From Bacillota bacterium (GTDB taxonomy: Bacteria > Bacillota > Sulfobacillia > DUMF01): DNA of 32,806 bases. This document shows positions 5,646 to 13,436 of the stretch, piece after piece (position 1 is the first letter of the stretch; every line of letters begins with the position of its first letter). The notes below the pieces were generated by a model. That model was not told the origin of the DNA, made no database searches, and worked only from the letters and a program-made list of their open reading frames with translations. The DNA is taken from contig DUMF01000017.1 of assembly GCA_012840015.1 (NCBI GenBank), positions 80,376 through 113,181 of the forward strand, read 5' to 3'. A program made the position numbers and the translations under genes.

Positions 5646-8096
5646 CTAAATGAACAAGTTTACATTGGCCCGTTCAGCCGCCGCCAGATACGTGGCTACG
5701 CCTCCGATTTCAACGCCGTCTATGAGCTCTTGTGGCTTTATACCCATAACATCCATGGACATCTGGCAAGCTACGAGCCGTACCCCAGCTTTTTTCGCCT
5801 GTTCGATGAGCTCCTCTAGGGAAGCGATGTGTTTCTTGTTCATGACGTGTCTCATCAACCTTGGACCAATACCCAGCATATTCATTTTCGATAGGCCCAG
5901 GTACCGGCTGCCTCTGGGCATCATCATACCGAACATCCGGTCTAGAGTTCCTTTCTCCACTGGTGCCTTTGGCTGCCGCCTGAGCACGTTAAGTCCCCAA
6001 AAGGTAAAGAACATGGTCACTTTTCTTCCCATGGCGGCTGCCCCGTTGGCGATCACGAATGAAGCGATAGCGCGGTCCAAATCGTCGCTGAAGATCACTA
6101 GGGTCTTATCGAGCCCCACTTGCCCGCCATTTTCCTTCAACTTCTGATCTGTTCCGCCCTTTTTGATCAAGGCCACGTACCTGTTGTCTTCCTTCCGCGT
6201 ATAAAGCAAAGCGTTTCCTGTACCGTCACACCAAGCTTTTACATCATTCATAAACCCGGGATCCGTGGCGGTGATTTCCACTGTATCCCCTTCAGCCAGT
6301 TCCTTCATAGTCTGGTGAAGCTGAACAATAGGCCCAGGACATTGCAGACCGCACGCGTCCACCTTCAGCGTTGGTCCGGTTGTGGCGGATTCCGCCGGTT
6401 TAAGTACTTCCCCGCTTACACCTCCACCCGCGGGGCAACACTCTTCGCCCTGCTCCTGATCTTGAATGACCGAATGATATGTTTTGTATCCGCCGCTCAG
6501 GTTGTACACGCGGCTGAAACCATTCTGGGTGAGGATCCTGGCCGCCACGTATGCCCGCAGTCCAACCTGGCAGTAGACAACTATCCGCTTATCCCTGGGC
6601 AGCTTATCCAGATTCTGTCTCAACTGGCCCAGCGGAATGTTGATTCCCCCAGGTATTGAGCCCATCTGTACCTCGGCAGGTTCTCGTACGTCGAGAAGCA
6701 CGGTGTCCTCTGGATCCAGCCCGGCGACTTCGTGCCATTGCACAGTGAACACGTCTTCCTGCAGAATGTTGGATGCCACGTAACCCGCTATGTTCACCGG
6801 GTCCTTGGCAGATGAGAACGGAGGCGCATATGCCAGTTCTAGGCGGCTGAGGTCATACACCGTACCGCCAAGCCGCATTGTGGTCGCGATAGTGTCGATC
6901 CTCTTGTCCACTCCATCGCAGCCCACTATCTGGGCACCCAAGATTTCTCCGGCATCGCCGAATATGAGTTTAATGCTCATCTGGGAAGCACCTGGATAGT
7001 AGCCTGCGTGGGAGTTGGTGTGGGTGATAGAAACCCTGTACGGGCGGCCCTCGCGCTTGAGGGCGCGCTCGTTCTTGCCAACGGTAGCTACAGAGAGGTC
7101 GAAGACCTTCGCAATGGCCGTACCCTGAACCCCATCGTAATGCACTTTCCTACCGGCGATGACATCCGCTAGCAGCCTGGCCTGCCGATTTGCAGGCCCA
7201 GCCAGCGGTACCCATGTGCTGCCTTCTGTGCCGAATTCAGGCACCTCAGCCACGTCACCTATGGCATAGATATGCGGGTCCGACGTCCGAAATTGGCTAT
7301 CCACTTTGATGCCGCCTCGAGGACCCAGTTCCAGGCCTGCCTCCCTGGCTAGAGTGGCTTCCGGTCTTACCCCTATGGACAGAATTACTATGTCGGCCTC
7401 GACGGTCCGGCCACTGCTGAGTTTGACCTGGGCCTCACCAGCCTCGTCACGCACTCCAACGATTCCATCCTTCAGAACGAGCCTGACGCCTTTACTCCGC
7501 AAATGCCGCTGCACGATAGCCGCCATCTCTCGATCCAGGTTCAACATAACCTGCTCGGCCATATCTACTATGGTCACTTCGAAGCCGCGACGGCGCAGAT
7601 TTTCCGCCATCTCGAGCCCGATAAACCCTCCGCCGACAATCACTGCCCTGCCCTTCTCCGCCTTCTGGACAGCGTGGATGATGCGGTCCATATCGTCCAT
7701 GGTGCGAAGAGTGAAAACCCTGGAGGATTCAATGCCAGGGGGAACTATTGGCATAGCGCCTGGCGACAGCACCAGTACATCGTATCCCTCCGCATAGCTA
7801 CTGCCTGTCCGGTGATCAATCACCTGCACCTGCCGCTTTTCACGGTCAATTCCCACAACCTCTTGCCTGGTTCTGACGTCGATCGCATAGCGTTGGCGCA
7901 TGCCCTCCGGAGTCTGCACGACAAGGCTGTCCCTCTTGGGAATTGCTCCCCCGATGTGATAAGGCAACCCGCAGTTCGCAAACGAAATGTATTCGCCTCT
8001 CTCAAAAATAACGATTTGGGCTTTCTCGTCCAGCCTCCGCATTCGCGCCGCGAAAGTAGCACCCCCGGCCACTCCGCCCACCACAACTATCTTCAT
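5646..8096 (-). CDS. cdr: Four-domain CoA-disulfide reductase-like / rhodanese / TusA / DsrE2 fusion
   Basis: The protein has 816 residues and starts at ATG 8096; GGAGGAGGG precedes it. Residues 1-445 form an FAD/NAD(P)H pyridine-nucleotide-disulfide oxidoreductase: N-terminal GGVAGG, FANCGLPYHIGG with active Cys42 as in CoA disulfide reductases, NAD-binding VGGGFIGLE at 154-162, and YAIGDVAEV at 277-285. Residues 455-545 are a rhodanese domain with active Cys509 (VYCQVGLRAY). Residues 577-645 are a TusA domain (ACGLQCPGP, Cys582 and Cys586). Residues 662-816 are a DsrE/DsrF/DrsH2-like domain with conserved Cys777 (ACQMSMDVMG). The chain likely moves persulfide sulfur between the cysteines, reducing CoA persulfide, polysulfide or similar substrates. 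It lies downstream of an ArsR-type gene on the same strand. The natural substrate is not settled by sequence. Confidence 0.92.
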   Translation of the reverse strand: MKIVVVGGVAGGATFAARMRRLDEKAQIVIFERGEYISFANCGLPYHIGGAIPKRDSLVVQTPEGMRQRYAIDVRTRQEVVGIDREKRQVQVIDHRTGSSYAEGYDVLVLSPGAMPIVPPGIESSRVFTLRTMDDMDRIIHAVQKAEKGRAVIVGGGFIGLEMAENLRRRGFEVTIVDMAEQVMLNLDREMAAIVQRHLRSKGVRLVLKDGIVGVRDEAGEAQVKLSSGRTVEADIVILSIGVRPEATLAREAGLELGPRGGIKVDSQFRTSDPHIYAIGDVAEVPEFGTEGSTWVPLAGPANRQARLLADVIAGRKVHYDGVQGTAIAKVFDLSVATVGKNERALKREGRPYRVSITHTNSHAGYYPGASQMSIKLIFGDAGEILGAQIVGCDGVDKRIDTIATTMRLGGTVYDLSRLELAYAPPFSSAKDPVNIAGYVASNILQEDVFTVQWHEVAGLDPEDTVLLDVREPAEVQMGSIPGGINIPLGQLRQNLDKLPRDKRIVVYCQVGLRAYVAARILTQNGFSRVYNLSGGYKTYHSVIQDQEQGEECCPAGGGVSGEVLKPAESATTGPTLKVDACGLQCPGPIVQLHQTMKELAEGDTVEITATDPGFMNDVKAWCDGTGNALLYTRKEDNRYVALIKKGGTDQKLKENGGQVGLDKTLVIFSDDLDRAIASFVIANGAAAMGRKVTMFFTFWGLNVLRRQPKAPVEKGTLDRMFGMMMPRGSRYLGLSKMNMLGIGPRLMRHVMNKKHIASLEELIEQAKKAGVRLVACQMSMDVMGIKPQELIDGVEIGGVATYLAAAERANVNLFI

Positions 8097-8118
8097 GACA
8101 TACCCTCCTCCATCCCAT

Positions 8119-8146
8119 TATCCTTTTATATCGATATTAGGATATA
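8119..8146 (-). promoter_or_regulatory. Candidate ArsR operator/promoter of the sulfur fusion gene
   Basis: A perfect palindrome ATATCGATAT (8128-8137) lies in an AT-rich stretch 32 bases before the start codon, flanked by TATCC and GGATA. On the minus strand TATAAA overlaps it as a possible -10 element. The TCGA centre with AT arms recurs in front of the arsR-type gene (TATTCGAATA), suggesting a common repressor site. Confidence 0.5.
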
Positions 8147-8177
8147 AACCGTGAAAAGAGCTGCTGATCAAACAGAT

Positions 8178-8411
8178 TTACCGGCCTCCGAAGAAGATGC
8201 CCACTACTTGCCTGGCCTTTTCGCTCACCAATTGGTAATAAACCTCGGTACCACGCCTTTTGGGTTTTATCACTCCGGCGGCGCGCAGCCTAGCCAGGTG
8301 TTGCGAGACGGTGGATTGAGGCATGGCCAGGCAGCTCTGCATTTCGGATACATTCGTCTCTCCCCGTTCAGCCAGATTCTTAACTATGCATAGCCTGACG
8401 GGGTGGCCCAT
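8178..8411 (-). CDS. ArsR-family winged-helix repressor (start codon unclear)
   Basis: The conserved part is 77 residues from ATG 8411: MGHPVRLCIVKNLAERGETN, then the helix-turn-helix AMPQSTVSQHLARLRAAG and the wing KRRGTEVYYQL. It is a typical small homodimeric ArsR repressor. The same frame continues upstream with ALNEAAELLKV, exactly what family members have before (M/L)GHP(V/T)R, but ends at a TGA without ATG, GTG or TTG. Either ATG 8411 (with only AAGG before it) is used, or an ATC start near 8445, or a frameshift has removed the true start. The only metal-ligand candidates are Cys8 and Cys27. No ELCVC-type arsenic site is seen, so it may sense sulfide, persulfide or redox state. It precedes the fusion gene by 81 bases on the same strand. 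Confidence 0.82.
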   Translation of the reverse strand: MGHPVRLCIVKNLAERGETNVSEMQSCLAMPQSTVSQHLARLRAAGVIKPKRRGTEVYYQLVSEKARQVVGIFFGGR

Positions 8412-8484
8412 TACCTTGAGAAGCTCAGCTGCTTCATTTAGAGCTTTTTGATCGATGTCCTTCGTCTCGAATCACTCCCATATC

Positions 8485-8513
8485 ATTATATTCGAATACA
8501 CTGATAAAGAAAT
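8485..8513 (-). promoter_or_regulatory. Promoter and operator of the ArsR-type gene
   Basis: On the minus strand a perfect -10 box TATAAT occupies 8485-8490. The palindrome TATTCGAATA (8489-8498) overlaps it and lies in the spacer, where a repressor would block polymerase. The -35 region is weak (TTTCTT at about 8507-8512). This fits autoregulation by the ArsR-type protein. Confidence 0.55.
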
Positions 8514-8722
8514 AGGCATCTAATAGTTCTACGCAGATCACCTTATACGCGGCATCACCCGACAAGAAACCCCGATCTTCTATGGTAGGTATGCCGGCTC
8601 ATACCTAGTGACGGATTACTTTCGCGTGAACTGGCCACGCCACAATACGGGTCGGCCCAGTCAATGACCTTGGCGCATCGGTAAGAATCATGTCTATACG
8701 TAATGTAGGGAGGCCACGGCCG
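8514..8722. other. No recognisable gene; one hairpin
   Basis: The stretch between the arsR-type promoter and the feoB fragment holds an 8-bp hairpin, TAGGTATG at 8586-8593 with CATACCTA at 8600-8607. It has no T-run. The rest may be further decayed feoB sequence, but I could not read a protein from it. Confidence 0.4.
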
Positions 8723-8897
8723 GTTTTGATCTTCAGTTTCCTGGCGAAAGAACTGATGGTCAGCACGCTGGGAATCGTGAATGGCTCGGAGAGGCTTTGG
8801 CCTGAGTCTGTACAGTGTATTACTGGGCTGGTTGGTGGCTATGGTGGCATTTCAGGGGGCCACCGTCTTGGGAGGCTTTGGGCGCCACGGGCGATAG
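8723..8897 (+). pseudogene. feoB: 3' fragment of a ferrous-iron transporter gene (feoB)
   Basis: From 8723 one frame reads VLIFSFLAKELMVSTLGIV, matching the (G)F.AKE.VVSTLG(V/T)L segment of the FeoB C-terminal Gate domain. A +1 shift leads to a second frame from about 8793: GFGLSLYSVLLGWLVAMVAF, then QGATVLGGFGRHGR and TAG at 8895-8897. That corresponds to the FeoB end (LAYQTLLAWLVA..VYQGGRLLG). The large GTPase and membrane part is absent upstream. It is a dead remnant whose end overlaps the 3' end of the opposing OB-fold gene. Confidence 0.62.
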
Positions 8898-9379
8898 TAG
8901 ATAAGCATAAGAGCCGCTGCGCACAAAACCCAGAACAAGGCTAGAGCCGCCTTCCTGGGGTCGATGGGATCTGGTACGCTCGTGCCCGGCCTGGTTATCT
9001 CCACAGTATCCGCGTGTATGTCGAGGTCGCCGCCATGGGCGGGGCATGCCCTGTGGAAGGTACCCCGCACTTTCACCTGATCCCCAACGACGCGATAGCC
9101 TCCCAGGGTCCTAATGGCCCGGGCTTGCGCCGGTTCGAGTCGAACCCCTATGGCATAAGAGCCATCGAGGATGTTGACCCATGCTTCCCCGTCTCTCTGC
9201 ATTAGGTCGCCTATGGCTTCGCCAGCGATTTCCACTACCTGGCCGTCGTATCTGGATGCCTTTTCCACAAGTTCTTTCGCCTGTAAGGTTATTGCTGGTC
9301 CCACAGCATTGGCGAGCACTCTGCTGACCGGGAAGACCGAGATGAGGAGGGTCAAAACCAGAATAGCCCGCTTGTCCAC
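8852..9379 (-). CDS. Exported, membrane-anchored OB-fold-like protein
   Basis: The protein has 175 residues and starts at GTG 9379 with AGGGGGCG upstream, 4 bases after trkH ends. It has an N-terminal signal or TM segment (AILVLTLLISVFPVSRVLANA), a soluble extracytoplasmic domain and a C-terminal TM (ALALFWVLCAAALMLIYY) followed by a Lys/Arg tail. The soluble part (YDGQVVEIAGEAIGD, AWVNILDGSYAIGVR, GDQVKVRGTFHRACP) resembles the OB-fold tRNA_anti-like or NirD-like beta-barrel pattern. It is the last gene of the kinase-trk operon. Function is unknown; it may be a periplasmic-side partner of TrkH. Confidence 0.75.
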   Translation of the reverse strand: MDKRAILVLTLLISVFPVSRVLANAVGPAITLQAKELVEKASRYDGQVVEIAGEAIGDLMQRDGEAWVNILDGSYAIGVRLEPAQARAIRTLGGYRVVGDQVKVRGTFHRACPAHGGDLDIHADTVEITRPGTSVPDPIDPRKAALALFWVLCAAALMLIYYRPWRPKPPKTVAP

Positions 9380-9383
9380 CTTT

Positions 9384-10898
9384 TTATCGCCCCCTGATTA
9401 CGGCCGCGATGAAAGACACAAGACCCAACACGGAAGCGAACTCTAGCCGGCCAGCCCACATGGCGACGATGTAGACTATCTTAAGAAACGCTGGCATAGA
9501 AGGGTCCGTTACCCCTATGGACAGCCCGACGTTGCCGGTAGCCGATGCGGCCTCGAACGCCGAATCGGTCAGAGAGTAGCCTGCAGCTGCCCCCGCAGCT
9601 GTTACTATTGCGAATGTGATTATGTATAAGATCACTATAGTCATTGCGACTCTGATCTGCTTGTCCTCCATTATCACGTCCCTGACGTGATGGAACTTGT
9701 CCGTAAGGACGGCGGATCCCGGAAGAGCCATCCTTTTGATATCCTGAAGGATGGCTTTGGTTATTACCCCTACCCGTATGGCCTTAAAGCCGCCGGCGGT
9801 GGAACACGCACTGCCCCCGAGGAGCATCGCGATGGTTATGGCCAATATCGGGATCGGACCCCACTCGTATTCAATTTGCCTGGCGTAAACGCTCATAAAG
9901 CCCGTCGTGGTATGACCGGATACAAGCAGGTAGTAACCCTTACGGAACAGCTCGGTGACCCCCGCGTAGGTACCGCTTCGGGCGAGACCCCATACCGCCA
10001 GGAGACTCAAGGCCGTGGACGTGGTAGCGAAGGTGATAGTCTCGATGTTCCTGTAGATCTCCCGCCTGTTACCGGTCCATACCGCATAGTGCAACGCGAA
10101 GTTTAGGGAGCCGGCGACGAAAAAGACAATCGTGGCTAGCTCGTACGGCAGGCTATGGTAGTAAAGTATATTTTGGCTCTGAGGTGCGAACCCGCCAGTG
10201 CTCCATGCGGCCATGAACACCCATAGACCGTGCAGAAGCGCGCGGAGCGGCGTAAGTCCAATGCCCATGCCCACGATCCAGAGAACGCCCGTTCCCACCG
10301 CAAGGTAAACCAGGCTGATCACCCAAATGGCCCGAGCGGTGTGTACCACGTTGGGGAGGAGCTTCTCGTCTTTGCCCTCCCCGACATACACTGACACTGC
10401 TCCAGGTTGAGCCCTTATCAAGAAAGACAATGCCAGTACGATCATTCCCTGCCCGCCGATGTACGTCAGCAGGTGCCTCCACATGTTGAGAGAAACTGGG
10501 ACGTGATCCAGGTCCTTTATTAAGACGAGGCCGGTGGTGGTGAACCCACTCATTACGTCGAACATTGCATCCAGGAACGAGTCGTAATGACCGCTGGCGA
10601 AGTATGGTACCGCCGCCAAGCACATACACAATAGCCACGAAAAGGCCGCTGTCACCATGCCGTGGACCCATTCGAGGGGCCCTGGAGCACCATCAGGACC
10701 CTCGCACGACAGAAGCAGGGCATATCCTACGGCTAGAGACAGACAGGCACCTGTGACAAAGTCCAACGCGCTGTTGAACTCCGCAAACAGCAATGCAGTG
10801 CCCAGCGGCACCAACATACACAACGCCAGCCCCACTATCACTTTACCGCTATAGTACCCGATTACTCTGTAATCCCTAACGCGAGGACGCTTAAGCAC
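9384..10898 (-). CDS. trkH: TrkH-type potassium uptake channel subunit
   Basis: The protein has 504 residues and starts at GTG 10898 with GAGGTG upstream. It is a full-length TrkH/KtrB-like membrane protein of four repeated M1-P-M2 units. Selectivity-filter segments are visible: SGFTTTGLV, WSTGGFAP, SGHTTTGFM and ATGNVGLS. The gene carries out K+ (or Na+/K+) translocation gated by TrkA proteins bound on the cytoplasmic face. The two trkA genes lie just upstream in the same operon, which supports a complete Trk system. It is followed after 4 bases by the exported OB-fold-like gene. Confidence 0.95.
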   Translation of the reverse strand: MLKRPRVRDYRVIGYYSGKVIVGLALCMLVPLGTALLFAEFNSALDFVTGACLSLAVGYALLLSCEGPDGAPGPLEWVHGMVTAAFSWLLCMCLAAVPYFASGHYDSFLDAMFDVMSGFTTTGLVLIKDLDHVPVSLNMWRHLLTYIGGQGMIVLALSFLIRAQPGAVSVYVGEGKDEKLLPNVVHTARAIWVISLVYLAVGTGVLWIVGMGIGLTPLRALLHGLWVFMAAWSTGGFAPQSQNILYYHSLPYELATIVFFVAGSLNFALHYAVWTGNRREIYRNIETITFATTSTALSLLAVWGLARSGTYAGVTELFRKGYYLLVSGHTTTGFMSVYARQIEYEWGPIPILAITIAMLLGGSACSTAGGFKAIRVGVITKAILQDIKRMALPGSAVLTDKFHHVRDVIMEDKQIRVAMTIVILYIITFAIVTAAGAAAGYSLTDSAFEAASATGNVGLSIGVTDPSMPAFLKIVYIVAMWAGRLEFASVLGLVSFIAAVIRGR

Positions 10899-10901
10899 CT
10901 G

Positions 10902-11012
10902 TCAGCACCTCGAAGCCAGGATGCACGCCAGTACCGCGGCAGCCATGAGGACACCTACCGCGGCCATTTCCACCATGATCCCCAACAAAATGGTCCTAGA
11001 AGTCCACATCAT
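10902..11012 (-). CDS. 36-residue single-TM peptide in the trk operon
   Basis: The frame starts ATG ATG at 11012 inside the trkA stop (ATGA overlap), preceded by GGTGGGG, and ends 3 bases before the trkH start. The product begins MMWTSRTILLGIMVEMAAVG and continues as an uninterrupted hydrophobic helix rich in Ala, Val, Leu and Met to ILASRC. The Arg near the N-terminus and a short tail fit one transmembrane helix. No family is recognised. By analogy with KdpF, a small TM peptide that stabilises a K+ pump, it may be a minor subunit of the TrkH complex. The tight spacing on both sides argues that it is a real gene. Confidence 0.72.
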   Translation of the reverse strand: MMWTSRTILLGIMVEMAAVGVLMAAAVLACILASRC

Positions 11013-11674
11013 TTCCCCACCTTACCGATGCTCTTCTCCAATGTCTCTCTGGAGTGCACTGTGGTGACCGCCAACACCATGTCGTGAGGCGCTAGTACCA
11101 GATTCCCTCGAGGGAACAAAGCCTTCCCACCGCGAATCACCGAGACCAAGACACAGTCATCCGGTAGCACCAGATCCTTGATGGGCTTGTTGGCCGCTTG
11201 CGAGCCGACAGATATCTCGATTTCTGTAAGCACCAGTTCGCTTCTGGTGAAAGCGAGCAGCGCTTTCACGTCGTCGGTGGCTACCTCGCGCTCTATCAAA
11301 GAGGCGATTATGGAAGTGCTGGATACGGCGGCGTCCACTCCCAGCAGTGTGAACACCTTCTCGTTCTTGGGGTTGTTCACGCGCGCGATAGTCCTGCGCA
11401 CTCCGAATTTTCTCTTAGCCAGCTGGCAGGCGGCCAAGTTTTCTTCGTCCAATCCCGTGACGGCAGCTACGATGTCCGCGCGGTCTGCCCCGGCATCGGC
11501 CAGGTCCTGAATGCTGGTGCCATCGCCGTTGATCACCAGCACTCCGAGCTCGTCAGACAACCTGGCGGCCTTGACTGGTTCCTTCTCAATTATGCTTACG
11601 TGGTGTCCCCTGGGTAGCAGGGTCTTGGCCAGGTAATAGCCCACTTTCCCGCCACCTACGATTAACACGAACAT
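11009..11674 (-). CDS. trkA: TrkA-family potassium uptake regulator (first of two)
   Basis: The protein has 221 residues and starts at ATG 11674, with AAGGGGGG upstream. It has an N-terminal Rossmann RCK_N domain with IVGGGKVGYYLAK at 5-17 and an acidic second-strand end (IIEKEP), which favours NAD(H). A C-terminal RCK_C domain follows from about residue 135 (LTEIEISVGSQAANKPIKDL). It binds the cytoplasmic side of TrkH and gates it in response to nucleotides. Two separate half-length copies lie side by side here, unlike the single tandem E. coli TrkA. The stop overlaps the start of the small membrane peptide gene. Confidence 0.93.
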   Translation of the reverse strand: MFVLIVGGGKVGYYLAKTLLPRGHHVSIIEKEPVKAARLSDELGVLVINGDGTSIQDLADAGADRADIVAAVTGLDEENLAACQLAKRKFGVRRTIARVNNPKNEKVFTLLGVDAAVSSTSIIASLIEREVATDDVKALLAFTRSELVLTEIEISVGSQAANKPIKDLVLPDDCVLVSVIRGGKALFPRGNLVLAPHDMVLAVTTVHSRETLEKSIGKVGK

Positions 11675-11686
11675 GCGATGCCCCCC

Positions 11687-12331
11687 TTAGCTCCCCAGGA
11701 TGCTGACGGCGGTCGGGACGGCATTCGGCCGCACCGCCAGTGTAACCAGGTCTCCGGCGGCAAGAACGAAGTCGGCAGAGGGTATCGACGTAGTGGTGTC
11801 CCTGGTCACGCTTATCACCTTCAGCTTGGTCGGGATTTCCACACTGGATACTGTCTTGCCTTCACCGTTTTTTACGCGGATTTGCACGATTGCCACTTCA
11901 CCAGCACCCACAGACAGAATTCGGTGCGCATCGCCGGCTGCCAGCCAATTGGAGATCTCGCGGACTCCTTCAGCCGTTGGCGATACTGTCTCAAGCCCCA
12001 GCTCAGAATAGACTGATTCCCGGTCAGGGTCGAAGACTCTGGCCACCACTTTCGGGATGCCGAAGACTGTCTTGGCGATTTGCGCAATCATGATGTTTGT
12101 ATTATCGTTACTGGTCACTGCTGCCAGTGCATCGGCGTGGTCTGCACCAGCTTTCTTCAGCACATCCACGTCGATTCCAGTACCCCTGACAGTCAGTCCA
12201 TTAAAGCCGGGACCCAGGTTTTCGAAAGCTTCTGGATCCTCATCTACCACCACTACATCATGCTCCACGGTTGAAAAGACGGTAGCCAGCCTGGATCCCA
12301 GACTCCCACAGCCCACGATGACGATGTACAT
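11687..12331 (-). CDS. trkA: TrkA-family potassium uptake regulator (second of two)
   Basis: The protein has 214 residues and starts at ATG 12331, three bases after the TPR response-regulator gene. IVGCGSLGSRLA at 4-15 is the Rossmann glycine motif, and VVDEDPEAFENL supplies the acidic residue for NAD. A C-terminal RCK_C domain (AIVQIRVKNGEGKTVSSVEI, VISVTRD) follows. It is clearly diverged from the neighbouring TrkA, so the pair is likely an old duplication forming a hetero-octameric gating ring, or each copy responds to a different ligand. A 12-base gap separates it from the other trkA. Confidence 0.93.
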   Translation of the reverse strand: MYIVIVGCGSLGSRLATVFSTVEHDVVVVDEDPEAFENLGPGFNGLTVRGTGIDVDVLKKAGADHADALAAVTSNDNTNIMIAQIAKTVFGIPKVVARVFDPDRESVYSELGLETVSPTAEGVREISNWLAAGDAHRILSVGAGEVAIVQIRVKNGEGKTVSSVEIPTKLKVISVTRDTTTSIPSADFVLAAGDLVTLAVRPNAVPTAVSILGS

Positions 12332-12334
12332 TTG

Positions 12335-13054
12335 TTACCTGCCTGAGCAGGTTTGCCCCCCTTCCGTCTGCTCTTCGCGCTTATCTCCGAGATCGATTCC
12401 TACCGGGGAATACTTGAGCTTGCAGACCCTCTCCAGATTGGCGTTGGCTGGCCCGTAACTTGGGTCTATAGCCAGTGCCGCCCGATACAGCTTCCGCGCA
12501 TCATCTATTTCACCAAGTGATTCAAGGAGCACGCCATACAGATTGTACGGTTCGGGCGAAAGGGGTTTCGAGGCCACTGCTGCCTTCAGGGCTTCGCCGG
12601 CTTTGTGGAACTTCCTCTGGACAATGTACGCTTTGGCCTGCTCTACGAGCTGAGGCCAATCCAGCTTGTCGTGCGAAGCCGATAGTCCTTTTGGTCTCTC
12701 CAGCACCTTGCGGACCAACCCCAGGATCTCTTCGGGAGTAAACGGTTTTTGCAGGTAGTCCACTGCCCCGAGTTTCATCGCTTCCACAGCAGTCTCAATC
12801 GTGCCGTAAGCCGTTATCATGATGACTGGCTGGTCGGGCTTCATTTGCTTTATCCGGCGGAGCGTCTCGATTCCGTCCATTCCGGGCATCTTCATGTCCA
12901 ACAGCACCACATCATAGTCCTGCCTAGATAGCTTTTCGAGGGCGTGTTCTCCGTCCACAGCGGAATCAGCCGAGTAGCCCGCGCCTTCTAGACATTGCAC
13001 CAGGGTGACCCTGATGTTCTTTTCGTCGTCCGCTATCAATATAGCTTTACTCAC
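12335..13054 (-). CDS. Response regulator receiver domain with C-terminal TPR-like region
   Basis: The protein has 239 residues and starts at GTG 13054, overlapping the preceding receiver gene by 8 bases. Residues 1-120 form a CheY-like receiver: ADDEKN, phosphoacceptor Asp53 in LLDMKMPGMDG, TAYG at 82-85 and KPFTPEE with the conserved Lys. Residues about 130-210 look like TPR helices (KAGEALKAAVASKPLSPEPY, YRAALAIDPSYGPANANLER). There is no DNA-binding or enzymatic output domain, so output must be by protein contact. Being co-transcribed with trkA, the TPR tail may dock on the Trk complex or another regulator. The last 25 residues are charged and look disordered. Confidence 0.9.
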   Translation of the reverse strand: MSKAILIADDEKNIRVTLVQCLEGAGYSADSAVDGEHALEKLSRQDYDVVLLDMKMPGMDGIETLRRIKQMKPDQPVIMITAYGTIETAVEAMKLGAVDYLQKPFTPEEILGLVRKVLERPKGLSASHDKLDWPQLVEQAKAYIVQRKFHKAGEALKAAVASKPLSPEPYNLYGVLLESLGEIDDARKLYRAALAIDPSYGPANANLERVCKLKYSPVGIDLGDKREEQTEGGQTCSGR

Positions 13055-13436
13055 GCTGCGTAACCTCCTTTAAGTAAGCACCGACCGCCTGCAGCAATAC
13101 CTCAGGCGTAAACGGTTTAGTTAAGTAACCCGCAGCACCAAGGGCATAAGCCTTGGAAATGGACTCGTCATCTGCCTTTGCTGACATGACAATCACCGGG
13201 ATATGCCTGGTCTGGTGCTGGCTCTTGAGACCTTCTAGCACCAAATACCCGTCCATCTTTGGGAGCACGAGGTCCAGCAGGATCAGGTCTGGGGGGGCGT
13301 CGAGTGCTATGGCGAGCCCTTCAAGGCCGTCTTTCGCGGTGACCACCTGGTATCCAGCTTGCTTCAAACACATAGATATGACAACAGCTATATGCTCGTC
13401 GTCTTCAACTTGTAGGACCCTAGCCAAACCTATCAC
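13047..13436 (-). CDS. Single-domain response regulator (CheY/Spo0F-like)
   Basis: The protein has 129 residues and starts at GTG 13436, overlapping the kinase stop in GTGA. It is a lone receiver domain: VEDDEH, phosphoacceptor Asp55 in [18 protein letters not shown] and [10 protein letters not shown] with the conserved Lys. With no output domain it may act as a phosphate shuttle between the kinase and the TPR-bearing regulator, as Spo0F does, or by binding a target directly. It is the second gene of the operon. Confidence 0.92.
   Translation of the reverse strand: MIGLARVLQVEDDEHIAVVISMCLKQAGYQVVTAKDGLEGLAIALDAPPDLILLDLVLPKMDGYLVLEGLKSQHQTRHIPVIVMSAKADDESISKAYALGAAGYLTKPFTPEVLLQAVGAYLKEVTQRE

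Noticed and set aside
9687-10106. 139-residue plus-strand open frame
   Set aside because: It is the antisense shadow of trkH, with no ribosome site.
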